Assembly: GCF_916858675.1 (NCBI RefSeq)
Contig: NZ_CAKASM010000032.1
Coordinates: 1-40,138, forward strand
Reading direction: 5' to 3'
Length of the DNA stretch: 40,138 nucleotides
Source: Sphingomonas sp. Leaf21
GTDB taxonomy: Bacteria; Pseudomonadota; Alphaproteobacteria; Sphingomonadales; Sphingomonadaceae
Below are positions 24,318 to 33,010 of the stretch, piece after piece. The notes under the pieces are model-generated. The model did no database searches and was not told where the DNA came from. It worked only from the letters and a program-made list of their open reading frames with translations. The first letter of the stretch is position 1; every line of letters starts with the position of its first letter. A program made the translations under genes and the position numbers.

Positions 24318-24340
24318 ACGGGTCGCATATGCGCACCCGT
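24318..24340. promoter_or_regulatory. Near-perfect palindrome, possible protein-binding site
   Basis: ACGGGT and ACCCGT flank the perfect palindrome CGCATATGCG, with one extra base. This is the only ordered structure I see in the roughly 465-base gap between the terminator at 24284 and the relaxase stop at 24751, which contains no supported gene. It could be a regulator or relaxosome-accessory site. Confidence 0.4.
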
Positions 24341-24750
24341 GTCACGTCGAGCGAGAAGAACGGACGGTAGCACCGAAGGCATGACCGTCAGCCTATGTGC
24401 CTTACAATCGTCCCAGGCCTTGGTCGAACGCGGTCAGCGCTTCAGCGACGACTTCGCCGAGGTGGCCCAACACGGCTGCGATCATCGCCAATAGGGCCTG
24501 ACGCACGGGCACCAGCCTTGATGCCCTTGGCGAGTGACGAGCATCGGCGCAGCGGCGGTTCATCCGGTTCCGGCGTGAGCTGTCGTTCCGCGTGCGTCGT
24601 CGGAACAGCGTATATTGGTCGCAAGCTGCCCCTTCCGCAGATGGGGTGAAATCTCGGAGACTGCCCTCGGGGATACCACGATAATCGCAAGACTCTCGCT
24701 ACTTTAAGGATGTCGCTTCACGCGCCTATGGACGATGACAGCCTCCCCCG

Positions 24751-26970
24751 CTATCGCTCTTTACCTCCTCCCCGCCTCTCAGGTAAATCTTCATCTGATT
24801 TACCCCTTCCATTACTTAGTCTTGCCGATGCAAGCACGTCCTGCTGAGCATGGGTTGGGTCGACATATTTGCCGGCGGACACAATGCGCCCGAGTTCAAG
24901 AACGCTTTGCTTCGTTATACGGCTGGATTCGGCCGCAGAAATTTCAGGCTTCGGGTGATTAGCATTCATCTCGGCGAACCGCTTCTGCGTCTCCGCATCT
25001 TGGCCTCGGGCTGACAAGGCCCGCCGCTCATCAAGCGATAGTCCCTCGGTGCTGATCGACCATCGCCCGGCCTCATCGCAGACCGGTAGACGCCCCATTT
25101 CGCTCAATTTTGCGAAAGCCCGCTTCCACGACTGCCTGAGAGCTTGCTGCTCGCGAGGAAGAGCTAATGCCCGTGCGCGCGATAGGTCATCAACGGGTTC
25201 GGATTGGGGTGCCGAAACAGGATCAATTGCACTTCCTGCAACCTCCAACGCCGCGGCGCTGACTGGAACATTTGGCGGCGATGAATTACCCGATGTGTTC
25301 GACTGCAACTTTGACCCGATAGCGGGTTCACCAAGACCTTCGATTTCTCGTGACCCGTTCTCCCCCATTTGCGAATCTGAATTTGGGACGATGGTTGATC
25401 GGGTCGGCCCCTGAGAGGTAGCTTTGGGCTGAAGCGCTCGCCACTTGGCTGCCAAATCCGCATCCGCCAGCACATGTCCCAATCCATGTCGCTGAGCGAT
25501 TTCGAACGTGCGCTCTCGAAACTGCTTGTCGCCGTTGACCGATATCTTGCCGTCGAACTTCAGCGCAGCCAGCCGCAGGGCGGCCAGCATGGCCTCGTCG
25601 TTCTGAATGACGACCCCAATCTTCGGGCCGCGATCCAGGAATGCCGTCGGCTCGTCGGGTCCTCGGGCATAGCGCGTGCCGTCTGAGCAGGGATAGCCAT
25701 GATAGCCATCGATTGCAGTTGGCAAACCAGACTTGCCCTGGGCGACGCCGCTGAAGTGCGGCAGCTCCTCCACCTCGAAGCGGTGTCGCCAGCGCTTTGC
25801 GAAAGCACCTTCTCGGCGCGCATAATACCAGCTCTCCAGATCAGGCGGCGGTCGCGTCAGCGGGGGCTGAATTTCTCCTGCCGCAGGTTGCGCCTGTTCG
25901 CCTTCTTCCTGTGCAAGGCCGGCCGGCAGTGAACGCTGCTCGCGACGTATTTTCTGCTGACGCCGCCAGCGCTCGCATTGTGCGCGATACTCATCGGCAC
26001 GGAACGCCTCGGCAAGTCGATCACTATGGGGGTTACGCCATGCTTCATGAATCGCCTCCCCCCGCGGCTCGAATGGACCGAGACGTTTCTCTACCTGGGT
26101 CCGGGTGATCCCTCGATCGATACCGGACGCCTTCACGCGTTCGTCACCGACCGTGAGCGTCACGCCATTGGTGCCGACGATGTCGTAGCGAATACCGACC
26201 TCCGCCAACGTGGCATGCAGGTCATTCCAAGACTGCGCAGCCTTGATGCGTGGTACCGCGTCCTCCTGAACGATCCGCTGTGCAGAGCGATAGCCGGTCC
26301 GGTTCTCAAACGACATTGCCTTCGGACTGAGCGGCTTGCGTCCCGCCTTCTGTCTTGCTGCGGCACTGGCCGCCATAACCAGTCTGCCGTTCACGACGTG
26401 ATAGCGCGCGTCGGCTTCCGACTGCCATCCAAACCGATCGACAACGAGAGCGATCGCCTGATGCGCCGCTTCGCGGGTGAAGCCGTCGTTGATCTCAATC
26501 ATCCGCTCCGACAGCGGATCGTATCGATTGAGTGCCAGATGGACGTGCCGATTATCAGTGTCGCCGTGGCAGGCATAGATGCACGGCTGGTTACCGACGC
26601 CGAGGTGCTCGACGAACATTGCCACCGTCTCGTCGATCTCCGCGGGCATCGGGAGTTCGCCCTCGCGCCAGCTGAGCAGCCAGTGATCAATCGGATTGGG
26701 ACTGCGGCTTGCCATCTGAGCGATGGCGATCATTTCAGCCCGTTGCCCGGCGATATCCGTGCTGACGAAGTTGCGGGCACCGATATGGAAGAGGCGCTCT
26801 CCTTTCGTATCGCCAAGCCCCTCACGAAGCATGTAGGCGACTTGATAATCCTTCTCTGCGCTCTGCTTCTCAGGCTGTCGAAGATAATCGACGAGATTGC
26901 GGGCATGCCGCGCCCGCTCAATGGTCGCATTGCGTCCGGCAGGCCGTGCTGGAATATGCTTCACGATCAC
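24751..26970 (-). CDS. MOBP-type relaxase with LPD7 domain
   Basis: The 739-residue protein has an N-terminal relaxase domain with a metal-binding histidine motif, CHGDTDNRHVHLALNRYDP (about 134-152), and an early YLRQ stretch that may hold the catalytic tyrosine. Relaxases nick oriT on one strand and lead the DNA into the recipient. A region around 430-530 (FLDRGPKIGVVIQNDE ... ALKFDGKISVNGDKQF) matches the LPD7 domain common in MOBP/TraI-like relaxases. The start codon is a GTG whose bases overlap the TGA of mobC, so both are co-translated. No mating-pair formation genes are present, so the island would need a helper system. Confidence 0.88.
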   Translation of the reverse strand: MIVKHIPARPAGRNATIERARHARNLVDYLRQPEKQSAEKDYQVAYMLREGLGDTKGERLFHIGARNFVSTDIAGQRAEMIAIAQMASRSPNPIDHWLLSWREGELPMPAEIDETVAMFVEHLGVGNQPCIYACHGDTDNRHVHLALNRYDPLSERMIEINDGFTREAAHQAIALVVDRFGWQSEADARYHVVNGRLVMAASAAARQKAGRKPLSPKAMSFENRTGYRSAQRIVQEDAVPRIKAAQSWNDLHATLAEVGIRYDIVGTNGVTLTVGDERVKASGIDRGITRTQVEKRLGPFEPRGEAIHEAWRNPHSDRLAEAFRADEYRAQCERWRRQQKIRREQRSLPAGLAQEEGEQAQPAAGEIQPPLTRPPPDLESWYYARREGAFAKRWRHRFEVEELPHFSGVAQGKSGLPTAIDGYHGYPCSDGTRYARGPDEPTAFLDRGPKIGVVIQNDEAMLAALRLAALKFDGKISVNGDKQFRERTFEIAQRHGLGHVLADADLAAKWRALQPKATSQGPTRSTIVPNSDSQMGENGSREIEGLGEPAIGSKLQSNTSGNSSPPNVPVSAAALEVAGSAIDPVSAPQSEPVDDLSRARALALPREQQALRQSWKRAFAKLSEMGRLPVCDEAGRWSISTEGLSLDERRALSARGQDAETQKRFAEMNANHPKPEISAAESSRITKQSVLELGRIVSAGKYVDPTHAQQDVLASARLSNGRGKSDEDLPERRGGGKER

Positions 26971-27335
26971 GGCGTCGGCGCCCCGTCGCTAGCATCGTCC
27001 AGATCGACGGTCAGGCCCCCGATCGCTGCGCATATGTCACCAAGCGTGTCGGCGACGATACCGGCCTCGATTTCCGTCTTTTCGGCCAAATCCTGAATAC
27101 GTCGCCCGAGCACGTGCAGGACGGCTATCTCACGAAGCTTGTCCCGATCGCGCAAGCCCCCGTCGAACAGGCGTTTGCGGACGTACTTCGATATGCCGAC
27201 TTCACCCGCCTCTTGAATGAGCAGCCGCTTCTCATCGGCCGTGACTCGAATGTTGATGCTCTCGCCAGTTTTTGCGCGCGGCGCGCGCTTCCCGCGCGGC
27301 TTACGGCTTGGCCGGTCGGTCGCGACCTTGCTCAT
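26967..27335 (-). CDS. mobC: MobC-like relaxosome accessory protein
   Basis: The 122-residue product has a basic N-terminus and then ESINIRVTADEKRLLIQEAG and EVGISKYVRKRLFDG, the ribbon-helix-helix pattern of MobC/TraJ-type mobilization proteins that bind oriT and help the relaxase. The C-terminal half is helical. The ATG at 27335 is chosen; the frame is open to 27410 but the added residues run over the oriT-like hairpin. It overlaps the relaxase start by 4 bases. Confidence 0.8.
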   Translation of the reverse strand: MSKVATDRPSRKPRGKRAPRAKTGESINIRVTADEKRLLIQEAGEVGISKYVRKRLFDGGLRDRDKLREIAVLHVLGRRIQDLAEKTEIEAGIVADTLGDICAAIGGLTVDLDDASDGAPTP

Positions 27336-27372
27336 TTCTCTGCCCCTGCGACAAGCCGTCGGCGCGGAGCAG

Positions 27373-27416
27373 GTCCGCCCCGGCGGACTGTGGTGTAGTA
27401 CACCACCCATCCTGCT
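27373..27416 (+). other. Candidate origin of transfer (oriT)
   Basis: Two consecutive inverted repeats, GTCCGCC/GGCGGAC (27373-27388) and GTGGTGTA/TACACCAC around one central base (27390-27406), are followed by CCATCCTGCT (27407-27416). ATCCTG followed by a pyrimidine is the nick consensus of IncP-type MOBP systems, where cleavage follows the G. The site lies just upstream of mobC and the relaxase gene, the usual oriT position. The match is by eye against the known consensus. Confidence 0.65.
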
Positions 27417-27534
27417 ACTCTGTTTCCTCGCTCGACATCGCGGAGGCGAGAGCCGGAGCGCATCCTCGTCTCCTTGTTGGTGCGCACGCCTCTTCTTCTT
27501 TTCTGTTCAGCCCGCCGGGGCTGCCTGGAGCGCG

Positions 27535-29505
27535 TCATGCGCGGTCCCCTTTGGCGCGCGTAGGGCGCGCCTGCCGCATGTTTGACGGTAAGAGGCGGAT
27601 GGTCCGCTGGTCCGGCAGATGGCCGGTCACGATCGGAATCTTTGCCACCGTGGCCTTGAGCTTCTCGAGCGAGGCCCGCCCCGGATAGCGCGTCATGCCT
27701 TCGCCACCCGTCCCCTTGTGGCCGAGTAGATCGTTGCGGAACTCGATGAAGACCTCCTGATCCTTCAGCTCGTCCGACACGGTATGGCGGGCGGAGTGCA
27801 TCGCCTGACCGCGCTTCCGGTCGGGCACGCTCGGCGCGATGTAGATCCACCACAGCTTGTAGAAGACGTCGCCCAGCTTTCGCTTGGTATCGCCTCCGGG
27901 CACGAATTCGGGGAACAGCAGCGTCTCCCCGGCCCCGCGCATCGCCTCGACATAACGCAGGAAGCCCAACCGGATCAGCTCGTCGGCGATGACGATCACG
28001 CGCCGGGCGGACTTGTTCTTGATCCGCCCGGTGATGGTGGGGCGGATCAGCAGATAGTCGATGCCATGCCGCTCCTCGACATCGTCGAGCATCAGCTTCG
28101 CCAGTTCCTCGCGACGTGCGCCGGTGTACCAGACGAGCAGCAGCAGATAGAACAGGCCATCGTGGATGATCTTGGAGCCGGGCTTTAGTCGCTCCTCGAC
28201 GCCGACACAGCCGGTCCATGGCGGCAGGCGGAAGATCGCTTCGCCCTGCTCCCGCGTATAGCGCAACCGCGCCTCGCGTTCGTCCTTGTCGATCGGGGCC
28301 GTGAACTCGCCGAAGTCGATCGGCTCGGCGATGGGCACCGCCTTGCGCGTGAAGCTGTGGATCTGGCCCAGCTTGTTGAAATGCTTGTTTGCGGTGCCGG
28401 TGGACAAGCCGATCTGATCCATCGGCACGTCGCCATTCTCGACCCGATCGGCGAACACGGCCGCCGCCTGTTCCAGGCTCTGCCCAAGATCGTGGTCGCC
28501 AGCGGCCTTGCCATAGTTGACGGAGAGCCGGTCGAACCATTTGTCGAGCTTGACGATGTCCGCCTTGGTAACCCGCCACATCGGCGTGCCGGCCGGCAGC
28601 GACTTCTGTAGCAGCACGGCGGCCCAGCGGATCTGGCGCAGCGTCTGTTCGCCGACGCTGTCCTTCTCACGCTTGCCGCCCTTGCGATGCTCCAGCAGGC
28701 GAGGCGTCGTGGCGATCATTCGCTCCGCTGCCTCGGTCGGGGTGCAACGCAGCCAGTCCTCTGGCACCGCCGGAGCCATACCGACCGGCGCAGGATGGAT
28801 GCCAGCGACCGGAGAAGGCGACGGCTGCGCCGGTGCAGGCATGGCCGAATGGCCAGGCGCCACCGTCCCGGGCGTGGCCGCACCTCGAAGCTGCGCCTCT
28901 GCGGCGGCATAGACGTCGCGGTAGGCCGGATAGAGGGCTAGCTCCAGCATCCAGCGCCGCCGGTCATCGACTGGGAAACCGGCGGCGGCGAGATGGCGAT
29001 CGATCTCGTCTGGCCGGATCAGATTAACGCCGCGCTCCTCGCGCATCGCGATGATCGTGCGCAGGTCGGCGATCCGCTGCGCGCTCCAGCCCTCCGCCTC
29101 CAATTCGCGCTCTTCGCTCGGCAGGAAGGACCTATGGCCCCCCTGGTTCTTCAGCCGCTCGAAATAATCAATGAAGGCCAGATTGGCGGCCGAGTGGGTC
29201 TCAAAATCGTATGGCGTCGATCGCTGCAGGGTGCACACCTCGGCCAGCCGCTCCTCGTACATCGCCTTGGCGATCGCCTGGAGCTCCTGCTCGGTGATAT
29301 CGGTCTTCTGCTTGGCCCGCCTGTCGAGCATCTCCAGCACCCTCGGCGTCACCGCCGTGAGCGCCGCCCCCATGTTGCGCGCTGCCTTCCGGTCGGTGGT
29401 CCGCAGCGACAGCCGGACATCTAGGGTGCCATTATCCAATAAACGGTGAATTCGGCGCCACCAGAAAATGTGCCCGCGCCGGTAAACGTGTTGAAGACAG
29501 TCCAA
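27535..29505 (-). CDS. Tyrosine integrase of the genomic island
   Basis: The 656-residue protein is a large site-specific recombinase. The C-terminal catalytic domain shows Arg464 (TGARREELAKL), His570 and Arg573 (MHSARHTVSDEL), His596 (LLGHKG) and Tyr607 (MTRYPG). The N-terminal part starts with a short beta-rich segment (HIFWWRRIHRLLDN), typical of DUF6538-like integrase starts, and a proline/alanine-rich linker lies at about 210-245. It integrates and excises the island at the 3' end of the adjacent tRNA-Gln gene; the stop lies 199 bases beyond the start of mobC. The gap 29506-29635 to the tRNA has no gene and should hold the attachment site and the int promoter. Confidence 0.9.
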   Translation of the reverse strand: MDCLQHVYRRGHIFWWRRIHRLLDNGTLDVRLSLRTTDRKAARNMGAALTAVTPRVLEMLDRRAKQKTDITEQELQAIAKAMYEERLAEVCTLQRSTPYDFETHSAANLAFIDYFERLKNQGGHRSFLPSEERELEAEGWSAQRIADLRTIIAMREERGVNLIRPDEIDRHLAAAGFPVDDRRRWMLELALYPAYRDVYAAAEAQLRGAATPGTVAPGHSAMPAPAQPSPSPVAGIHPAPVGMAPAVPEDWLRCTPTEAAERMIATTPRLLEHRKGGKREKDSVGEQTLRQIRWAAVLLQKSLPAGTPMWRVTKADIVKLDKWFDRLSVNYGKAAGDHDLGQSLEQAAAVFADRVENGDVPMDQIGLSTGTANKHFNKLGQIHSFTRKAVPIAEPIDFGEFTAPIDKDEREARLRYTREQGEAIFRLPPWTGCVGVEERLKPGSKIIHDGLFYLLLLVWYTGARREELAKLMLDDVEERHGIDYLLIRPTITGRIKNKSARRVIVIADELIRLGFLRYVEAMRGAGETLLFPEFVPGGDTKRKLGDVFYKLWWIYIAPSVPDRKRGQAMHSARHTVSDELKDQEVFIEFRNDLLGHKGTGGEGMTRYPGRASLEKLKATVAKIPIVTGHLPDQRTIRLLPSNMRQARPTRAKGDRA

Positions 29506-29635
29506 AACCGCGGCCTTCCCGGCCAGCGCATTGGCACAATCCGATGCACAATTGTGCAGGTGCCAACGGCCGACCCTGATAGTCAGCCAGCGTCTTCAAA
29601 CACTTAGCAGCCAATTGGCTGGGATTTCAGGCAGA

Positions 29636-29710
29636 TGGCTGGGGCGGCAGGATTCGAACCTGCGTATGACGGTACCAAAAACCGTTGCCTTACCGCTTGG
29701 CGACGCCCCA
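29636..29710 (-). tRNA. tRNA-Gln(TTG)
   Basis: On the minus strand the sequence folds as a complete cloverleaf: acceptor TGGGGCG/CGCCCCA, a D arm with GCCAAGCGGTAAGGC, the anticodon arm CGGTT-TTTGGTA-CCG with anticodon TTG, T arm GCAGG-TTCGAAT-CCTGC, discriminator G and an encoded CCA (29636-29638). It marks the chromosome-island junction: its 3' end faces the integrase. I found no duplicate of its 3' end elsewhere in the window. Confidence 0.95.
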
Positions 29711-29717
29711 GTGGAGA

Positions 29718-29741
29718 GGCGCGCCTTATAACCGGCGCGCC
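29718..29741. terminator. GC-rich hairpin between ilvE and tRNA-Gln
   Basis: Two copies of GGCGCGCC at 29718-29725 and 29734-29741 form a strong hairpin with an 8-base loop, 33 bases after the ilvE stop. There is no T-run, so a terminator role for ilvE is only a guess. Confidence 0.35.
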
Positions 29742-29773
29742 GTTCTTGAAAAGCCCTTATCGGCGCGAAATCG

Positions 29774-30871
29774 TCAGCCCAGGCGGCGCATCCAGCCGTT
29801 CGGGTCGGGGGCCTGGCCGCGCTGGATCGCGACCAGTTGTTCGCGCAACCGCATGGTCAGCTGGCCGGGGCCGCCGCTGCCGATGGTGAAGCGACCCGCA
29901 GGTTCGGCGACGCTGCCGATCGGGGTGACGACCGCCGCCGTGCCGCAGGCGAACGCCTCGACCAGGCGACCGCTGGCGGCATCGGCGCGCCACTGCTCGA
30001 TCGCATAATGCTCCTCGCGCACGGCCAGTCCCTGCGCGCGGGCGATGGTCAGGATCGAATCGCGGGTGATGCCGGGCAGGATCGTACCGGTCAGCGGCGG
30101 GGTGACCAGCGATCCGTCGTCGAACACGAAGAAGACGTTCATGCCGCCCAATTCCTCGACCCAGCGGCGCTCGACCGCGTCGAGGAATACCACCTGATCG
30201 CAACCGTTCGCGATCGCTTCCTTCTGTGCGAGCAGGCTGGCCGCGTAGTTGCCGCCGCACTTGGCCGCGCCGGTGCCGCCCGGTGCGGCGCGCGTATATC
30301 CCTGGCTCACCCAGATCGACACGGCGGGGGCACCGCCCTTGAAATAGGCGCCGACCGACGAGGCGATGACCATGTAGAGATATTCGGCGGACGGCTTCAC
30401 GCCGAGGAAGACCTCGCTCGCGAACATGAAGGGGCGCAGATAGAGTGCTCCGCCATCCTGCTCGGGAATCCAGTCGCGCTCGACCTCGACCAGTCGCTCG
30501 ACGGATTCGAGGAAGAGGTTCTCGGGCAGCTCGGGCATCGCCAGGCGGCGCGCGGAGTCCTGGAAACGGCGGGCATTCGCCTCGGGACGGAACAGCGCGG
30601 TGCCGCCATCGGCCAGGCGATAGGCCTTCATCCCCTCGAAGATTTCCTGCGCATAGTGGAGGACCGAGGCCGCCGGATCGATGCTCAGCGGCGCGCGCGC
30701 GGTGATCTGCGCGTCGTGCCAGCCCTTTTCATCGCTGTAGCGGATCAGCGCCATGTGATCGGTGAAGACGCGACCGAAGCCCGGATCGACCAGACGCGCC
30801 GCCCGCTCGCTCGCGGCGACCGGGGTCGCGCAAGGGTCGAACCGAAACGTAAGGGATTGTGCCGCGTCCAT
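29774..30871 (-). CDS. ilvE: Branched-chain amino acid aminotransferase
   Basis: The 365-residue PLP enzyme transfers the amino group between glutamate and the keto acids of Leu, Ile and Val, the last biosynthetic and first catabolic step. Visible family motifs are LHYAQEIFEGMKAYR, YLRPFMFA, GTGAAKCGGNYAASLLAQ with the PLP-binding Lys, and VEELGGMNVFFV. Length is normal for a class II BCAT. The ATG at 30871 (MDAAQSL) is chosen because GAGAG lies at a suitable distance; an ATG two codons earlier is possible. It is the first chromosomal protein gene beyond the tRNA-Gln island boundary and is divergent from the MarR gene. Confidence 0.95.
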   Translation of the reverse strand: MDAAQSLTFRFDPCATPVAASERAARLVDPGFGRVFTDHMALIRYSDEKGWHDAQITARAPLSIDPAASVLHYAQEIFEGMKAYRLADGGTALFRPEANARRFQDSARRLAMPELPENLFLESVERLVEVERDWIPEQDGGALYLRPFMFASEVFLGVKPSAEYLYMVIASSVGAYFKGGAPAVSIWVSQGYTRAAPGGTGAAKCGGNYAASLLAQKEAIANGCDQVVFLDAVERRWVEELGGMNVFFVFDDGSLVTPPLTGTILPGITRDSILTIARAQGLAVREEHYAIEQWRADAASGRLVEAFACGTAAVVTPIGSVAEPAGRFTIGSGGPGQLTMRLREQLVAIQRGQAPDPNGWMRRLG

Positions 30872-30928
30872 GATCATCTCTCTGTTTTGGGTTGCCGTGG
30901 CCTAGGCCCTGTGTCTAGACGGGTCAAC

Positions 30929-31426
30929 ATGGCTGCCTCTAACCAGTCCGCATCGGCACAATTTCTCCGCGAGCCCGAACTCCGCAGGGGTATGGAATTG
31001 CTGTATTTCGGCAATAGTCACCTCGTGCGCTCGATCGATCGCGGCCTCGCCGCGCAGGGGTTGGGCCGTGCCCATCACCGTGCGCTCTATTTCATGGCGC
31101 GCAAGCCAGACATGACGGTCAGCGAATTGCTGTCGCTCCTGGCGATCACCAAACAGTCGCTGGGTCGCGTGCTCAACGAACTGGCGAGCCGCGATCTGGT
31201 CGAAACCCGGCCGGGCGATCGCGATCGGCGGCAAAGGTTGCTTCGCCTGACGCCGACGGGCGCCAAGATGGAAGCCGAACTGTTCGACGCGCTGCGCGAG
31301 AAGCTGTCCAAGGCCTATGCCCGCGCCGGGCAGCAGGCGGTGACCGGGTTCTGGACCGTGCTGGAGGGATTCATCCCCGAACAGGAACGCGCCCGGATCG
31401 AGGATCTGCGCTCCCACGACGGGTGA
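30929..31426 (+). CDS. MarR-family transcriptional regulator
   Basis: The 165-residue protein has the MarR winged-helix core: MTVSELLSLLAITKQSLGRVLNEL (recognition helix), then ASRDLVETRPGDRDRRQRLLRLTPTG (wing). The flanking helices form the dimer interface. Such proteins repress nearby promoters until a ligand binds. The divergent arrangement with ilvE across 57 bases suggests it may control that gene or itself. The open frame extends far upstream antisense to ilvE, but that part is a shadow. Confidence 0.9.
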   Translation: MAASNQSASAQFLREPELRRGMELLYFGNSHLVRSIDRGLAAQGLGRAHHRALYFMARKPDMTVSELLSLLAITKQSLGRVLNELASRDLVETRPGDRDRRQRLLRLTPTGAKMEAELFDALREKLSKAYARAGQQAVTGFWTVLEGFIPEQERARIEDLRSHDG

Positions 31427-31431
31427 CGGTC

Positions 31432-31444
31432 GGGGGGGGGGGGG
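31432..31444. repeat. Homopolymer run of 13 G
   Basis: A run of about 13 G residues follows the MarR stop by 5 bases and is itself followed by TGATCCCCC, so it can pair with the nearby C-run. It could vary by slippage or be miscounted. Confidence 0.6.
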
Positions 31445-31460
31445 TGATCCCCCGGCCCGT

Positions 31461-31538
31461 CGCCCCAGCGCAGGCCGGGGCCTCCCACAGCTTACGGGTC
31501 CAGAGCTGCCGGAATTCCCAGCCGACGCTGGGATGACG
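31461..31538. repeat. Imperfect palindromic repeat pair, sphingomonad intergenic type
   Basis: GCCCCAGCGCAGGCCGGGGCC and, 30 bases on, TTCCCAGCCGACGCTGGGATGA each form a hairpin and together resemble the CCCAGCG...CGCTGGG repeats scattered between genes in sphingomonad genomes. They lie between the convergent MarR and proC genes and may act as a terminator. Confidence 0.5.
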
Positions 31539-31551
31539 CTATTGGCCGGGG

Positions 31552-32352
31552 TCAGCGACGCGCGGCGGCGGCCATTTCGCGGTTGCGGCGCTCGGAAGCC
31601 GCCAACGTATCCGCCATCATTCGCAGCAGAGCGTTATCGGCGTCGAGGACGTTCAGGCCTTCGCGGGTCGAGCCACCGGGGCTCGCCACGCGGTCGGCGA
31701 GCGTGGCGGCGTCCACCTGGGCGTTCATCGCCATGGCACCGGCGCCGTCGACCGTCGCGAGTGCGAGCCGCTGCGCCATGTCGGGCGAAATGCCAAGGCC
31801 GACCCCCGCCTGCGCCAACGCGTCGATGAAGCGGAACACAAAGGCCGGACCGCATCCCGCAAGGGCGGTGACGGCGTCGAACCGGTCCTCGTCCTCGACC
31901 CATGGCGCGATCCCCAACGGGGTGGCCAGCGCCTCGGCCGCCGCCCGAACATCGGGATCCGCCGAGTTGGTGAAGAGCGCCGTCACCCCCTGCCCGATCG
32001 CGACCGGCAGGTTGGGCATCATCCGCACCACCGCACCCGCGGGAATGCGCGACGCCAGCGCCCGGGTCTCCACCCCCGCGAGGATCGACAGCAGCAAAGC
32101 CGGACGGAGATGCGCCAGGGTCGGCGCGACATCGTCGAGCTGCTGCGGCTTGAACCCCAGCATCAGGGTCGCGGGCACTTCGTCGGCGGGCAAGGTGGTC
32201 AGCGACCGAACCCCGTCCGGCGCCCCGCGTCCGCTGCGCGTGACGACCGTAACCTGGCGCGGGTCCAGCCCGCACGCCAGCCAGCGACGGAGCATCGCCC
32301 CGGCCATGTTGCCACAGCCGATCAGCCAGATGGGGCCTTCGGGAAAGCTCAT
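31552..32352 (-). CDS. proC: Pyrroline-5-carboxylate reductase
   Basis: The 266-residue enzyme reduces 1-pyrroline-5-carboxylate to proline with NAD(P)H. The N-terminal Rossmann motif is IWLIGCGNMAGAML, followed by MLGFKPQQ, VRMMPNLPVAIGQGV, ALAGCGPAFVFRFIDAL and the C-terminal VASPGGSTREGLNVLD signature. Length is standard. It lies 10 bases downstream of the YbjN gene on the same strand, so the two are probably co-transcribed. Confidence 0.95.
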   Translation of the reverse strand: MSFPEGPIWLIGCGNMAGAMLRRWLACGLDPRQVTVVTRSGRGAPDGVRSLTTLPADEVPATLMLGFKPQQLDDVAPTLAHLRPALLLSILAGVETRALASRIPAGAVVRMMPNLPVAIGQGVTALFTNSADPDVRAAAEALATPLGIAPWVEDEDRFDAVTALAGCGPAFVFRFIDALAQAGVGLGISPDMAQRLALATVDGAGAMAMNAQVDAATLADRVASPGGSTREGLNVLDADNALLRMMADTLAASERRNREMAAAARR

Positions 32353-32362
32353 CGCGAGCGCT

Positions 32363-32866
32363 TCACGCTTCGCCTTGCGTCTCGATCAGCGCGGCGGCGA
32401 GCGCCTCGCGCGGGGTCTTGCCGCCCCACAGGACGAACTGGAAGACGGGGTAGAAGCGCTCGCATTCCTCGATCGCCGATTCGACGAGCAGCTCTGTCGC
32501 GGACAGCGAGATGGTGCCGTCCTCGCCGCCATCGACCATCGCGGCGTGGCGGTAGAGCAGGATGCCGCTGTTCGACCACAGCTCGAAATGGCCGATCCAG
32601 AGCTGTTCGTTCACCAGCGCCAGCGCCTCGTAGATGCTGGAGCGGCGATCCTCGGTCACCTTGATATCGGGAAAGGCCAGGAATTGCAGGACGCTGTCGT
32701 CGTCGCGCCAGAGCGCGCGCAACTCGTAGCTGGCCCAGCTCCCCTTTACGGTCGCGACGATTTCCTCGTCATGCCGCTCATGTTCCCATCCATGCGCGGC
32801 GAAATACGCCTCCAGCATGTCGATGGGGGCCGAGTCATCGGCTTCGTGATCGGTCGATTCAAGCAT
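32363..32866 (-). CDS. YbjN domain-containing protein
   Basis: The 167-residue product has the YbjN-type fold pattern: PIDMLEAYFAAHGWEHERHDEEIVA, LRALWRDDDSVLQFLAFPDIKV, then two helices and LLYRHAAMVDGG. YbjN proteins are small cytoplasmic proteins linked to stress and surface phenotypes in enterobacteria; the biochemical role is unclear. The ATG at 32866 (MLESTDHEADD) is chosen over a longer frame. The spacing of 10 bases to proC indicates an operon, a common pairing in this group of bacteria. Confidence 0.85.
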   Translation of the reverse strand: MLESTDHEADDSAPIDMLEAYFAAHGWEHERHDEEIVATVKGSWASYELRALWRDDDSVLQFLAFPDIKVTEDRRSSIYEALALVNEQLWIGHFELWSNSGILLYRHAAMVDGGEDGTISLSATELLVESAIEECERFYPVFQFVLWGGKTPREALAAALIETQGEA

Positions 32867-33010
32867 CACAGGCCTCTGCGAACAAACCCAGACCGCCGCA
32901 GGTTGCACCGCGCGCGGCCGGGCTGCAAGCAGCCCGTCGCCGAAAACTGTGGATAGCTGTCCGGCGCCTCGCACCGGACCAGCCATGGGAACGGATCAAG
33001 CGGGTCAGGA

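Noticed and set aside
25978..27096. 372-codon frame antisense to the relaxase
   Set aside because: Overlaps the relaxase catalytic region on the opposite strand; no recognisable domain.
27332..28579. 415-codon minus-strand frame overlapping the integrase
   Set aside because: It is a +1-frame shadow of the island integrase, rich in Arg and Gly without motifs.
29837..31426. 529-codon frame running from antisense ilvE into the MarR gene
   Set aside because: Only the last 165 codons encode the MarR protein; the first part is a shadow of ilvE.
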